A stretch of 5,177 nt of DNA, taken from NCBI GenBank assembly GCA_002898955.1, contig BEIP01000137.1, positions 1-5,177 on the forward strand, in the 5' to 3' direction. Positions 1 to 5,177 of the stretch are shown piece after piece. The notes under the pieces were generated by a model. It saw nothing but the letters and a program-made list of their open reading frames with translations. It searched no databases and had not been told where the DNA came from. Made by a program: the position numbers and the translations under genes. Origin of the DNA: a bacterium HR39. Lineage in GTDB: Bacteria; Pseudomonadota; Alphaproteobacteria; Geminicoccales; Geminicoccaceae. Every line of letters begins with the position of its first letter. The stretch's first letter is position 1.

Positions 1-1152
1 GATGGAGCCCACCACGGTCAGGCGGGTGATGATGTAGTCGAGATACTCGGCCGTGCGCTCGCCGGGACGGATGCCTGGAATGAAGCCACCGTGCTTCTTG
101 AGGTTCTCCGCCGTCTCCTTCGGGTTGAAGACGATGGAGGTGTAGAAGAAGGCGAAGAACACGATCAGGACCGCATAGAGCAGCATGTGCAGCGGCTGGC
201 CCGGTCCGAGCAGCGCGCTCAGGGTGACCAGCCACTCCGGCCCCCGCCCGCCGGTGAAGCCGCCGATGCTGGAGGGCAGCAGCAGGAGCGAGCTCGCGAA
301 GATGATGGGGATGACGCCGGAGACGTTGAGCTTGATCGGCATGTGGGTGGCCTCGCCCCCCACCATGCGGCCGCCGCCCACCATCCGCTTGGGGTACTGC
401 ACCAGCACCCGGCGGTGCGCCCGCTCCATGAAGACGATGAAGGTCACCACCGCCAGCGCCAGCACCAGGAAGACGACGATGGACAGCGGCGACATGGCGC
501 CGGTGCGCCCGAGCTCCAGCAGCGCCACGAGACCGGCGGGGAGCTGGGCGATGATGCCCGAATAAATGATGAGCGAGATGCCGTTGCCCACGCCCCGCTG
601 GGTGATCTGCTCGCCCAGCCACATCAGGAACATGGTCCCGCCCACCACGGTGATGACCGTGGTGGCGCGGAAGAACCAGCCCGGCTCGATCACCGCGCTG
701 CCCGACGGGCCCTGCATCGCCTCGAGGCCGAGGGCGAGGCCGTAGGCCTGGAAGGCGGAGAGCGCCACCGTCAGATAGCGGGTGTACTGGTTGAGCTTCC
801 GTCGGCCGAGCTCGCCCTCCTTCTTGAGCTGCTCGAGGGTGGGCGAGACGGCGGTCATGAGCTGGATGATGATCGACGCCGAGATGTACGGCAGGATGCC
901 CAGCGCGAACACCGACATGCGCGCGAGCGCCCCGCCGGCGAACATGTTGAACATGCCCAGGATCCCGCCCGCCTGCTGGGCGAAGATCCGGGCCATCACC
1001 TCCGCGTCGATGCCGGGCAGCGGGATGTAGGTGCCGATGCGGTAGACCACGAGACAGCCGAGGGTGAACCACAGGCGCTTCTTCAGCTCCGTGGCCCTGG
1101 CGAACGCCCCCCAGTTGATGCCCGCGGCCAGCTGCTCGGCTATGGAGGCCAT
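1..1152 (-). CDS. secY: SecY, protein translocase channel subunit (partial, 3' end beyond window)
   Basis: SecY is the central membrane subunit of the SecYEG translocon, which passes unfolded secretory and membrane proteins across or into the inner membrane with SecA or the ribosome. The frame is open for 384 codons from the ATG at 1152 to base 1 with no stop; by comparison with E. coli SecY about 60 C-terminal residues (TM9-TM10 and the tail) are missing. Visible hallmarks are the first membrane segment at about residues 24-45 followed by YIPLPGI, the plug region MFNMFAGGAL (67-76), the TM2 signature ILPYISASIIIQLM (86-99), MWLGEQITQRGVGNGIS (177-193), TM7 with NVSGVIPIIFASS (276-288), TM8 FFYTSIVFNP (335-344), and cytoplasmic loop motif GIRPGERTAEY (360-370). 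That loop contains the Arg (R362) matching the SecA-critical arginine of E. coli. The ATG lies 13 bases after the rplO stop with GGAG at 1160-1163 upstream. The N-terminus MASIAEQLAA resembles alphaproteobacterial SecY. Nothing suggests a defect. Confidence 0.98.
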   Translation of the reverse strand, partial: MASIAEQLAAGINWGAFARATELKKRLWFTLGCLVVYRIGTYIPLPGIDAEVMARIFAQQAGGILGMFNMFAGGALARMSVFALGILPYISASIIIQLMTAVSPTLEQLKKEGELGRRKLNQYTRYLTVALSAFQAYGLALGLEAMQGPSGSAVIEPGWFFRATTVITVVGGTMFLMWLGEQITQRGVGNGISLIIYSGIIAQLPAGLVALLELGRTGAMSPLSIVVFLVLALAVVTFIVFMERAHRRVLVQYPKRMVGGGRMVGGEATHMPIKLNVSGVIPIIFASSLLLLPSSIGGFTGGRGPEWLVTLSALLGPGQPLHMLLYAVLIVFFAFFYTSIVFNPKETAENLKKHGGFIPGIRPGERTAEYLDYIITRLTVVGSI

Positions 1153-1159
1153 GCCCGTG

Positions 1160-1163
1160 CTCC
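1160..1163 (-). promoter_or_regulatory. Ribosome binding site of secY
   Basis: GGAG on the minus strand is 7 bases before the secY ATG at 1152, within the 13-base rplO-secY gap. It is a short but well-spaced match that supports the MASIAEQ start. Confidence 0.6.
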
Positions 1164-1165
1164 GC

Positions 1166-1663
1166 TCAGGCCGACGGTGCGGCCTGCTCCGCCTGCGCCT
1201 TCGCGCCCTGCTCGACGATCACCGTGCCGCCGACGCGCTCCACCAGCTCGATGGCCTTCCTCGACGCCCCGGCCACCCGGATGGTCACCGGCTGGCGCAG
1301 CTCACCCCGGCCGAGAAGCCGCACCCCGTCCAGCACCCGGCGGATCACCCCGGCCTTCACCAGCACCTCGCCGTCGATGGGCTGCGAGGGATCCAGCCTG
1401 CCCCTGTCGATGGCCTGCTGCAGCCGGTCGAGGTTGAGCTCGGCGTATTCCGGCTTGAACGGGTTGGTGAAGCCGCGCTTGGGCAGGCGGCGGTAGATGG
1501 GCATCTGGCCGCCCTCGAAGATGCGCTTGGCACCGCCCGCGCGCGCCTTCTGGCCCTTGTGGCCGCGCCCGGCCGTCTTGCCGAGCCCCGAGCCCGGCCC
1601 CTGGCCGCGGCGCTTCTTCTCCTTCGTCGAGCCCGGCTTCGGGCGCAGCTCGTTCAGACGCAT
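1166..1663 (-). CDS. rplO: 50S ribosomal protein L15 (uL15)
   Basis: L15 is a late-assembly protein of the large subunit that binds 23S rRNA with a long basic N-terminal extension. The 165-residue product starts MRLNELRPKPGSTKEKKRRG, then has the Gly/Arg-rich stretch GLGKTAGRGHKGQKARAGG (26-44), FEGGQMPIYRRLPKRGF (49-65), and a C-terminal globular domain (about 75-155) with KAGVIRRVLDGVRLLGRGEL (103-122) and the family-typical end AGASRKAIELVERVGGTV (131-148). It is about 20 residues longer than E. coli L15 (144); the excess includes an Ala/Gln-rich tail, KAQAEQAAPSA. The ATG at 1663 lies one base after the rpmD stop (TGAGATG on the minus strand), so translation is almost certainly coupled to L30. 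A purine-rich GGGAGAGG at 1670-1677, 6 bases from the ATG, serves as ribosome binding site. secY follows after 13 bases, as in most bacteria. Confidence 0.98.
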   Translation of the reverse strand: MRLNELRPKPGSTKEKKRRGQGPGSGLGKTAGRGHKGQKARAGGAKRIFEGGQMPIYRRLPKRGFTNPFKPEYAELNLDRLQQAIDRGRLDPSQPIDGEVLVKAGVIRRVLDGVRLLGRGELRQPVTIRVAGASRKAIELVERVGGTVIVEQGAKAQAEQAAPSA

Positions 1664-1664
1664 C

Positions 1665-1862
1665 TCACGCCTCTCCCTCGTCCTCGATCCGCTCCACGCG
1701 CACGAGATGCTTCACCTTCTCGATGCGCCCGCGGAACTCCGGGGTGTCCGGCACCACCCGGCTCTGGTGGTTGCGCCGCAGACCGAGCGTGATCAGCGTC
1801 GCCAGCTGGTCCTTCTTGCGCCCGATGGGACTGTGGATGCGGGTCACGCGCAGCTTCGCCAT
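1665..1862 (-). CDS. rpmD: 50S ribosomal protein L30 (uL30)
   Basis: L30 is a small large-subunit protein that binds 23S rRNA. The product is 65 residues, slightly over the usual 58-60, and begins MAKLRVTRIHSPIGRKKDQL. It carries the family core ATLITLGLRRNHQSRVVPDT (21-40), a short helix with RGRIEKVKHLV-like spacing to LVRVERIE, and ends in an acidic DEGEA tail. The same frame is open further upstream to about 2048, but that extension lies inside rpsE in another frame and would add a low-complexity Arg/Gly/Ala leader unlike any L30. The ATG at 1862 is correct: it lies 5 bases after the rpsE stop and has GGGAG at 1871-1875 with 8-base spacing. The binding site is embedded in the last codons of rpsE. 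The gene is absent from some bacterial lineages, so its presence here is mildly informative. Confidence 0.97.
   Translation of the reverse strand: MAKLRVTRIHSPIGRKKDQLATLITLGLRRNHQSRVVPDTPEFRGRIEKVKHLVRVERIEDEGEA
1670..1677 (-). promoter_or_regulatory. Ribosome binding site of rplO, inside rpmD
   Basis: GGGAGAGG on the minus strand ends 6 bases before the rplO ATG. It lies in the final Glu-Gly-Glu codons of rpmD, so the acidic tail of L30 and the L15 initiation signal share bases. Confidence 0.65.
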
Positions 1863-1867
1863 GGCCC

Positions 1868-2413
1868 TCACTCCCGCGCCTCCACCATCTGCCGCCGGCC
1901 GACGATCTCGCTCACCCGCTTGCCGCGCTTGACCGCCACCGCCCGCGGCGAGACGCACCTGGAGAGCGCGTCGAAGGTGGCGCGGACGATGTTGTGGGGG
2001 TTCGAGCTGCCCAGCGACTTGCACACCACGTCCTGCACGCCGAGGCACTCGAACACCGCGCGCATGGGACCGCCGGCGATCACGCCGGTGCCGGGCGGAG
2101 CGCTGCGCAGGATGACCCTGCCCGAGCCGAAGTGGCCCTGCACGTCGTGGTGGAGCGTGCGCCCCTGTCGCAACGGCACCCGGATCATGTTGCGCTTCGC
2201 GTCCTCGGTGGCCTTGCGCACCGCCTCGGGCACCTCGCGCGCCTTGCCGGTGCCGAAGCCGACCCGGCCCTTGCCGTCGCCCACCACCACCAGCGCCGAG
2301 AAGCTGAAGCGGCGGCCGCCGGCCACCACCTTGGCCACGCGGTTGACCGACACCAGGCGGTCGATGATCTCGCCTTCGCGGCCTTCCCGGCCCTCTTCAC
2401 GAGCCCGTGCCAT
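1868..2413 (-). CDS. rpsE: 30S ribosomal protein S5 (uS5)
   Basis: S5 sits near the mRNA entry side of the small subunit; it contributes to decoding accuracy and helicase activity, and one loop borders the spectinomycin pocket at 16S helix 34. The 181-residue protein has a charged N-terminal extension [15 protein letters not shown], then the double-stranded-RNA-binding-like domain with [19 protein letters not shown] (32-50) and [14 protein letters not shown] (51-64). The C-terminal domain contains [15 protein letters not shown] (108-122) and [14 protein letters not shown] (137-150). The tail [14 protein letters not shown] (161-174) is family-typical. E. coli S5 is 167 residues; the N-terminal Arg/Glu extension resembles alphaproteobacterial S5. 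The residue before the Gly-Gly of the spectinomycin loop is Ala31, where most homologues have Lys (see findings). The ATG at 2413 follows rplR by 18 bases, the widest gap here, with GGAG at 2425-2428 (11-base spacing) as a weak ribosome binding site. Confidence 0.98.
   Translation of the reverse strand: MARAREEGREGREGEIIDRLVSVNRVAKVVAGGRRFSFSALVVVGDGKGRVGFGTGKAREVPEAVRKATEDAKRNMIRVPLRQGRTLHHDVQGHFGSGRVILRSAPPGTGVIAGGPMRAVFECLGVQDVVCKSLGSSNPHNIVRATFDALSRCVSPRAVAVKRGKRVSEIVGRRQMVEARE
1871..1875 (-). promoter_or_regulatory. Ribosome binding site of rpmD, inside rpsE
   Basis: GGGAG on the minus strand, 8 bases before the rpmD ATG at 1862, sits in the last two sense codons of rpsE. It supports the short 65-residue L30 reading rather than any upstream start. 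Confidence 0.6.
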
Positions 2414-2431
2414 CGTCCCGTCGACTCCGGA

Positions 2432-2794
2432 TCAGAATTCCAGACCGCCCTCGCGCGCGCCCTCGGCGAGCGCCGCCACGCGACCGTGGTACTTGTAGCC
2501 GCCGCGGTCGAAGACCACCCGCGTCACACCCGCCTCCTTCGCCCGCTGGGCGATGAGCAGGCCCACCTCGCGCGCCGCGGCCCTGTCGCTGCCCTTGGGA
2601 AGCTTCTCGCGCAGCACCGGATCCAGCGTCGAGGCCGCGGCGAGCGTGTGGCCGCGCTCGTCGTCGATGACCTGCGCGTAGATGTGCTTGTGGGAGCGGA
2701 AGACCGACAGCCGCGGCTTCCCGCCGGACAGACGGCGGAGCCACCAGCGGGTCCGCCGCTTGCGCCGCTCGAAGCGTTCCTTGGGCTTGACCAT
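2432..2794 (-). CDS. rplR: 50S ribosomal protein L18 (uL18)
   Basis: L18 binds 5S rRNA and, with L5 and 5S rRNA, forms the central protuberance of the large subunit. The 120-residue product matches the usual length of about 117-120. It starts [20 protein letters not shown], a very basic tail, then [20 protein letters not shown] (24-43), which is the classic L18 core. After [13 protein letters not shown] come [19 protein letters not shown] (72-90) and the highly conserved [20 protein letters not shown] (93-112), ending REGGLEF. The tandem Trp17-Trp18 in the tail is a small oddity. The ATG at 2794 lies 3 bases after the rplF stop. The only upstream purine tract comes from the Lys codons ending rplF, so L18 translation probably depends on coupling. 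Placement next to rplF and rpsE is standard. No alternative identity is plausible. Confidence 0.98.
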   Translation of the reverse strand: MVKPKERFERRKRRTRWWLRRLSGGKPRLSVFRSHKHIYAQVIDDERGHTLAAASTLDPVLREKLPKGSDRAAAREVGLLIAQRAKEAGVTRVVFDRGGYKYHGRVAALAEGAREGGLEF

Positions 2795-2797
2795 GGC

Positions 2798-3331
2798 CTA
2801 CTTCTTCTTCCCTTCCTTGCGGAGGATCTCTTCGCCCGCGTAGCGGATGCCCTTGCCCTTGTACGGCTCCGGCTTGCGGAAGGCGCGGATCTCGGCGGCC
2901 ACCTGGCCCACCCGCTGCTTGTCCGGCCCGCTCACGACGATCTTCGTCGGCTGCGGCGTGGTGATCTTCACGTCCGGCGGCACCGCGTAGACGATGTCGT
3001 GCGAATAGCCCAGCTGCAGCCGCAGGAACCTGCCGTCGCACTGGGCACGGTAGCCGACGCCGTGGATCTCCAGCTCCTTCGTGAAGCCGTTGGTCACGCC
3101 CTCGACCATGTTGGCGAGCAGGCTGCGCGAGAGGCCCCACATGGCCCGCGCCCGCTGGCTCTCGATACGCGGCCGCACCACCAGCGCGCCGCCCTCGCGC
3201 AGGACCTCCACCTCTTTCGGGAGCTCCTGCACCAGTTCGCCCAGCTTGCCCCTGATCCGCGCCACCTGGCCCTCGATCGCCACCTGGACGCCCGCCGGGA
3301 CCGGGACCGGTTTCTTGCCGATGCGCGACAT
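2798..3331 (-). CDS. rplF: 50S ribosomal protein L6 (uL6)
   Basis: L6 binds 23S rRNA near the sarcin-ricin loop and the L7/L12 stalk base, where it helps shape the translation-factor site. The product is 177 residues, the same as E. coli L6. It opens MSRIGKKPVPVPAGVQVAIE and contains two copies of the L6 alpha/beta fold (about 1-80 and 83-170). Diagnostic stretches are SRSLLANMVEGVTNGFTKEL (68-87), HGVGYRAQ (90-97), LGYSHDIVYAVP (107-118), and the family signature PEPYKGKGIRYAGE (154-167), ending in a Lys-rich tail. The ATG at 3331 is 2 bases downstream of the rpsH stop (TGACCATG). No Shine-Dalgarno-like purine run is visible in the preceding 25 bases, so initiation most likely relies on ribosomes terminating on rpsH. 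The product itself looks fully normal. Confidence 0.98.
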   Translation of the reverse strand: MSRIGKKPVPVPAGVQVAIEGQVARIRGKLGELVQELPKEVEVLREGGALVVRPRIESQRARAMWGLSRSLLANMVEGVTNGFTKELEIHGVGYRAQCDGRFLRLQLGYSHDIVYAVPPDVKITTPQPTKIVVSGPDKQRVGQVAAEIRAFRKPEPYKGKGIRYAGEEILRKEGKKK

Positions 3332-3333
3332 GG

Positions 3334-3732
3334 TCAGAACACCGTGCAGAGGATTTCGCCGCCCACCCGCTGCTCGCGCGCCTCGGCGTCCGAGAGCACA
3401 CCGCGCGGTGTGGACACGATGGCGATGCCGAGGCCGTTGTACACCCGCGGCAGCTCGCGCACGCCCGCGTACACCCGCCGGCCCGGCTTCGACACCCGCC
3501 GGATCTCACGGATGACCGGCTCGCCGTTGTGGTACTTGAGCTCGATCTCGAGCTCCCGCCTGCCGGGGCCAATTTCCTCGACCCGGTAGCCGCGGATGTA
3601 GCCCTCGCGCACCAGCACGTCCAGCACGTTCATGTGCAGCCGCGAGGCCGGCGCCCGCACCGTCGCCTTGCCCACCCGCTGGGCGTTGCGGATCCGGGTC
3701 AGGAGATCGGCGAGGGGATCGCTCATGCTCAT
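3334..3732 (-). CDS. rpsH: 30S ribosomal protein S8 (uS8)
   Basis: S8 is a primary assembly protein that binds 16S rRNA helix 21. In E. coli it is also the translational repressor of the spc operon, binding mRNA at the start of rplE. The 132-residue protein begins [18 protein letters not shown] and includes [20 protein letters not shown] (30-49), [17 protein letters not shown] (61-77), [20 protein letters not shown] (81-100), and the signature [20 protein letters not shown] (100-119). The STPRG turn is the conserved rRNA-contacting loop. It ends GGEILCTVF. Two in-frame ATGs are possible, at 3732 and 3726. The first is preferred because GGGGGA at 3741-3746 is 8 bases upstream and MSMSDPL is common in alphaproteobacterial S8. 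It follows rpsN by 16 bases. Whether this S8 autoregulates here is inference; see the rplE hairpin finding. Confidence 0.98.
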   Translation of the reverse strand: MSMSDPLADLLTRIRNAQRVGKATVRAPASRLHMNVLDVLVREGYIRGYRVEEIGPGRRELEIELKYHNGEPVIREIRRVSKPGRRVYAGVRELPRVYNGLGIAIVSTPRGVLSDAEAREQRVGGEILCTVF

Positions 3733-3740
3733 GCCGGAAA

Positions 3741-3746
3741 TCCCCC
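3741..3746 (-). promoter_or_regulatory. Ribosome binding site of rpsH
   Basis: GGGGGA on the minus strand lies 8 bases before the ATG at 3732 and 14 bases before the alternative ATG at 3726. The spacing supports the upstream start, giving the MSMSDPL N-terminus. Confidence 0.65.
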
Positions 3747-3748
3747 GC

Positions 3749-4054
3749 TCACCAGCTCGCCTTGATCACGCCGGGCAGCTTGCCCTCCGAGGCCAGCTCC
3801 CGCAGCGCGATGCGCGAGAGACCGAAGCGCCGGTAATAGCCGCGCGGCCGGCCGGTCAGCATGCAGCGGTTGCGGATGCGCGTCGGCGAGCTGTTGCGCG
3901 GCAGCTTCGCCAGCGCGAGCACCGCCTCGAACCGCTCGGCCGGATCGCGGTCGCGGTCGTAGACGATCGCCTTGAGCTCGGCGCGCTTCTTCGCGTACTT
4001 CTGCGCGAGCTTCATGCGCCGCTTGTTCTTCTCGATGGCGCTCTTCTTCGCCAT
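3749..4054 (-). CDS. rpsN: 30S ribosomal protein S14 (uS14), long zinc-independent form
   Basis: S14 is a late-assembly protein of the small-subunit head, contacting 16S rRNA near S3, S10 and S19. The product is 101 residues, the length of the long (C-minus) type found in proteobacteria. It starts [20 protein letters not shown], a highly basic helix, and carries the conserved block [20 protein letters not shown] (59-78) followed by [18 protein letters not shown] (79-96) and terminal KASW. Only one Cys (Cys64) is present, so the CxxC...CxxC zinc site of the short form is absent and no zinc binding is expected. The ATG at 4054 has the strongest ribosome binding site of the window, AGGAGGT at 4061-4067 with 6-base spacing, touching the rplE stop codon. 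rpsN follows rplE by 12 bases. Confidence 0.98.
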   Translation of the reverse strand: MAKKSAIEKNKRRMKLAQKYAKKRAELKAIVYDRDRDPAERFEAVLALAKLPRNSSPTRIRNRCMLTGRPRGYYRRFGLSRIALRELASEGKLPGVIKASW

Positions 4055-4060
4055 GCGAAG

Positions 4061-4067
4061 ACCTCCT
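4061..4067 (-). promoter_or_regulatory. Ribosome binding site of rpsN
   Basis: AGGAGGT on the minus strand, 6 bases before the rpsN ATG, is the best Shine-Dalgarno match in the window. Its first base is the last base of the rplE TGA stop, so a ribosome ending rplE sits on the site. Confidence 0.85.
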
Positions 4068-4609
4068 CACCTCTTGCGGAACGGCATGTTGAACCCCTCG
4101 AGGAGGACCCGCGCCTCCTCGTCGGTCTTCGCCGTGGTGTGGATGATGATGTCCATGCCCCGGATCTCGTCGACCTCGTCGTAGTTGATCTCCGGGAACA
4201 CGATCTGTTCGCGCAGACCGAACGCGTAGTTGCCGCGGCCGTCGAAGCTGCGCGGATTGAGGCCGCGGAAGTCGCGCACCCGCGGCAGGGCGATGTTGAT
4301 CAGCCGGTCCAGGAACTCGTACATGCGCTCGCGGCGCAGCGTCACCTTGCAGCCGATCGGCATGCCCTTGCGCAGCTTGAAGTTCGCCACGGACTTGCGC
4401 GCCTTGCACACCATCGGCCACTGGCCGGTGATCAGCGACAGGTCGCGCATCGCCGCGTCGATCTTCTTGCGGTCGTCGACCGCCTCGCCGACGCCCATGT
4501 TGACCACGATCTTCTCGAGCTTCGGCACCTGCATGGGGTTCTCGTAGCCGAAGCGCTCCATGAGCATCGGCTTCACCACCTCTTCGTAGTGCTGCTTCAG
4601 TCGCGCCAT
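4067..4609 (-). CDS. rplE: 50S ribosomal protein L5 (uL5)
   Basis: L5 binds 5S rRNA, contacts the P-site tRNA T-loop, and makes an inter-subunit bridge to S13 in the central protuberance. The 180-residue protein (E. coli 179) begins [20 protein letters not shown] and contains the signature [16 protein letters not shown] (31-46), [20 protein letters not shown] (61-80), [20 protein letters not shown] (91-110), [20 protein letters not shown] (111-130) and [19 protein letters not shown] (136-154). It ends NMPFRKR. The frame could be extended five codons to a TTG at 4624 overlapping the rplX stop, but that start lacks a ribosome binding site. The ATG at 4609 gives the family N-terminus MARLK, so I chose it. 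Upstream, GAGG (4619-4622, partly in the rplX stop) and AGGG give a moderate binding site. The gap to rplX is 11 bases. Confidence 0.97.
   Translation of the reverse strand: MARLKQHYEEVVKPMLMERFGYENPMQVPKLEKIVVNMGVGEAVDDRKKIDAAMRDLSLITGQWPMVCKARKSVANFKLRKGMPIGCKVTLRRERMYEFLDRLINIALPRVRDFRGLNPRSFDGRGNYAFGLREQIVFPEINYDEVDEIRGMDIIIHTTAKTDEEARVLLEGFNMPFRKR
4574..4591 (-). promoter_or_regulatory. Possible mRNA hairpin at the start of rplE (candidate S8 operator)
   Basis: On the minus strand CACTAC (4591-4586) can pair with GTGGTG (4579-4574) around a 6-base GAAGAG loop. This gives six base pairs including one G-U, at rplE codons 7-12. In E. coli, S8 represses the spc operon by binding mRNA structure at the start of rplE. 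The pairing could be a chance result of conserved coding sequence (His-Tyr-Glu-Glu-Val-Val), and I did not identify the S8-specific internal bulge. The regulatory role is therefore inference. Confidence 0.3.
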
Positions 4610-4620
4610 CGCCCTGCCCC

Positions 4621-4938
4621 TCAACGGTCGATGAGCTCGCCGGAGCGCTTGGCGTAGCGCACCTTGCGGCCGTCCTCGAGGATCCGGAAGCCGATGCGGG
4701 TCGGGCGGCCGTCCTTCGGGTCGATGTGCGCCACGTTGGAGACGTGGATCGGCGCCTCCTGCACCACGACCCCGCCGGGATCGCGCAGGCTGGGCTTTTT
4801 GTGCTTCTTCACCAGCATCACCCCCCGCACGATCACCCGGTTCTCCTTGGGCAGCACCCTGAGCACCTCGCCGACCTTGCCCCGGTCGCGGCCGGCGATG
4901 ACGATCACCCGGTCGCCCTTGCGGATCCGCGCCGCCAT
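4621..4938 (-). CDS. rplX: 50S ribosomal protein L24 (uL24)
   Basis: L24 is an assembly-initiator protein that binds the 5' domain of 23S rRNA and later lies near the exit of the nascent-peptide tunnel. The 105-residue product matches the family (about 102-106). It opens [20 protein letters not shown], a KOW motif (about 5-32) with the usual KGD...[10 protein letters not shown] pattern, followed by [18 protein letters not shown] (32-49), [20 protein letters not shown] (61-80) and [20 protein letters not shown] (81-100). A GTG one codon upstream (4941) could also start the frame, but the ATG at 4938 is better placed: GGAGGT at 4945-4950 is exactly 6 bases away. The ATG shares its A with the TGA stop of rplN (TGATG on the minus strand), a 1-base overlap typical of translational coupling. 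Confidence 0.98.
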   Translation of the reverse strand: MAARIRKGDRVIVIAGRDRGKVGEVLRVLPKENRVIVRGVMLVKKHKKPSLRDPGGVVVQEAPIHVSNVAHIDPKDGRPTRIGFRILEDGRKVRYAKRSGELIDR

Positions 4939-5177
4939 CACAGCACCTCCGGCGCCAGCGAAATGATCTTCGTGAAGCGGCGGGCGCGCAGCTCGCGCGG
5001 CACCGGCCCGAAGATGCGGGTGCCGATGGGCTCGCCCTGCTTGTTGATGATCACCGCCGCGTTGGAATCGAAGCGGATGGCCGAGCCGTCGGGCCGCTTG
5101 ACCGGCTTGCGGGTGCGCACGATCACCGCGTAGACCACGTCACCCTTCTTTACCTTGCCGCGCGGGATCGCCTCCTT
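4938..5177 (-). CDS. rplN: 50S ribosomal protein L14 (uL14) (partial, 5' end beyond window)
   Basis: L14 binds 23S rRNA at the subunit interface, forms bridges to 16S helix 14, and is the target of the silencing factor RsfS in many bacteria. Only the last 79 codons are present, read from base 5177 in frame with no start in the window. They begin [20 protein letters not shown], matching E. coli L14 from about residue 44, so about 43 N-terminal residues are missing. Further hallmarks are RRPDGS-like [16 protein letters not shown] (centred about 5070), [19 protein letters not shown] and the almost invariant end [14 protein letters not shown] within the frame at 5138 is an ordinary Val codon, not a start. 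The final PEVL codons contain the ribosome binding site of rplX. In proteobacteria rplN is usually the first gene of the spc operon. Confidence 0.98.
   Translation of the reverse strand, partial: KEAIPRGKVKKGDVVYAVIVRTRKPVKRPDGSAIRFDSNAAVIINKQGEPIGTRIFGPVPRELRARRFTKIISLAPEVL
4945..4950 (-). promoter_or_regulatory. Ribosome binding site of rplX, inside rplN
   Basis: The minus strand reads GGAGGT, a full match to the anti-Shine-Dalgarno core, 6 bases before the rplX ATG. It is formed by the Pro-Glu-Val codons ending rplN. It decides in favour of the ATG at 4938 over the GTG at 4941, which would leave only a 3-base spacer. Confidence 0.85.

Noticed and set aside
91..1437. Plus-strand open frame of 448 codons
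   Set aside because: It is antisense to secY and rplO. The product is an Arg/His/Glu/Gly-rich shadow with no recognisable domain; long stop-free antisense frames are normal at this GC content.
1863..2048. Possible 62-residue N-terminal extension of L30
   Set aside because: The frame is open upstream but lies inside rpsE and encodes low-complexity sequence. The ATG at 1862 has a spaced ribosome binding site and gives the normal L30 length.
2434..2440. Perfect hexamer palindrome GAATTC near the rplR stop
   Set aside because: It is a single chance restriction-type site in the last codons of rplR, with no repeat or structural context.
2397..3572. Minus-strand open frame of 391 codons
   Set aside because: It is an alternate frame across rpsH, rplF and rplR. 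The three real genes in other frames have clear family signatures, whereas this frame is Arg/Gly/Ala-rich noise.
1994..3589. Plus-strand open frame of 531 codons
   Set aside because: It runs antisense to rpsH, rplF, rplR and rpsE, all confidently identified. The translation is His/Arg/Ala/Leu-rich low-complexity, as expected opposite high-GC coding DNA, and shows no family motif.
4610..4624. TTG start for rplE, adding five residues
   Set aside because: It overlaps the rplX stop but has no upstream ribosome binding site, and the ATG at 4609 gives the family N-terminus MARLK.
3632..4657. Plus-strand open frame of 341 codons
   Set aside because: It is antisense to rpsN and rplE and has the same composition artefact as the other plus-strand frames.
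1..5177. Internal promoter, terminator, tRNA, CRISPR or insertion element
   Set aside because: Gaps between genes are at most 18 bases. I saw no GC-rich stem followed by a T-run, no direct repeat array, no terminal inverted repeats and no tRNA-like block.

Overview
The window is a stretch of the bacterial spc ribosomal-protein operon, read entirely on the minus strand. From right to left the genes are rplN (L14, 5' end cut off by the window), rplX (L24), rplE (L5), rpsN (S14), rpsH (S8), rplF (L6), rplR (L18), rpsE (S5), rpmD (L30), rplO (L15) and secY (3' end cut off by the window). The gene order is the canonical proteobacterial one, with no insertion, loss or rearrangement.

The DNA is strongly GC-rich with G/C-ending codons. 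Several proteins look alphaproteobacterial. SecY begins MASIAEQLAAGINWGAFARA and continues with YRIGTYIPLPGI. S5 has an Arg/Glu-rich N-terminus and a [16 protein letters not shown] helix. S8 begins MSMSDPL, and S14 is the long, zinc-free form. A high-GC alphaproteobacterium of the broad Rhodospirillales type is my best guess, but genus and species cannot be read from this sequence.

Layout: 4938-5177 L14 (C-terminal 79 residues); 4621-4938 L24; 4067-4609 L5; 3749-4054 S14; 3334-3732 S8; 2798-3331 L6; 2432-2794 L18; 1868-2413 S5; 1665-1862 L30; 1166-1663 L15; 1-1152 SecY (N-terminal 384 residues). Junctions run from a 1-base overlap (rplN/rplX) to an 18-base gap (rplR/rpsE). There is therefore no room for an internal terminator, and I see no internal promoter, RNA gene, repeat or mobile element. 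The genes must be co-transcribed and probably translationally coupled. Nine of the eleven products are ribosomal proteins complete within the window, L14 is partial, and SecY is the membrane channel that takes nascent proteins from those ribosomes.

This is an ordinary, highly conserved core region and I found no novel system. Modest points worth a second look are: (1) an Ala in place of the usual Lys in the spectinomycin-site loop of S5; (2) a possible hairpin just inside rplE, where S8 represses the operon in E. coli; (3) uneven Shine-Dalgarno strength along the operon, with rplF having none visible; (4) an alanine-rich C-terminal tail on L15. The long plus-strand open frames (up to about 530 codons) are antisense shadows of high-GC coding DNA.
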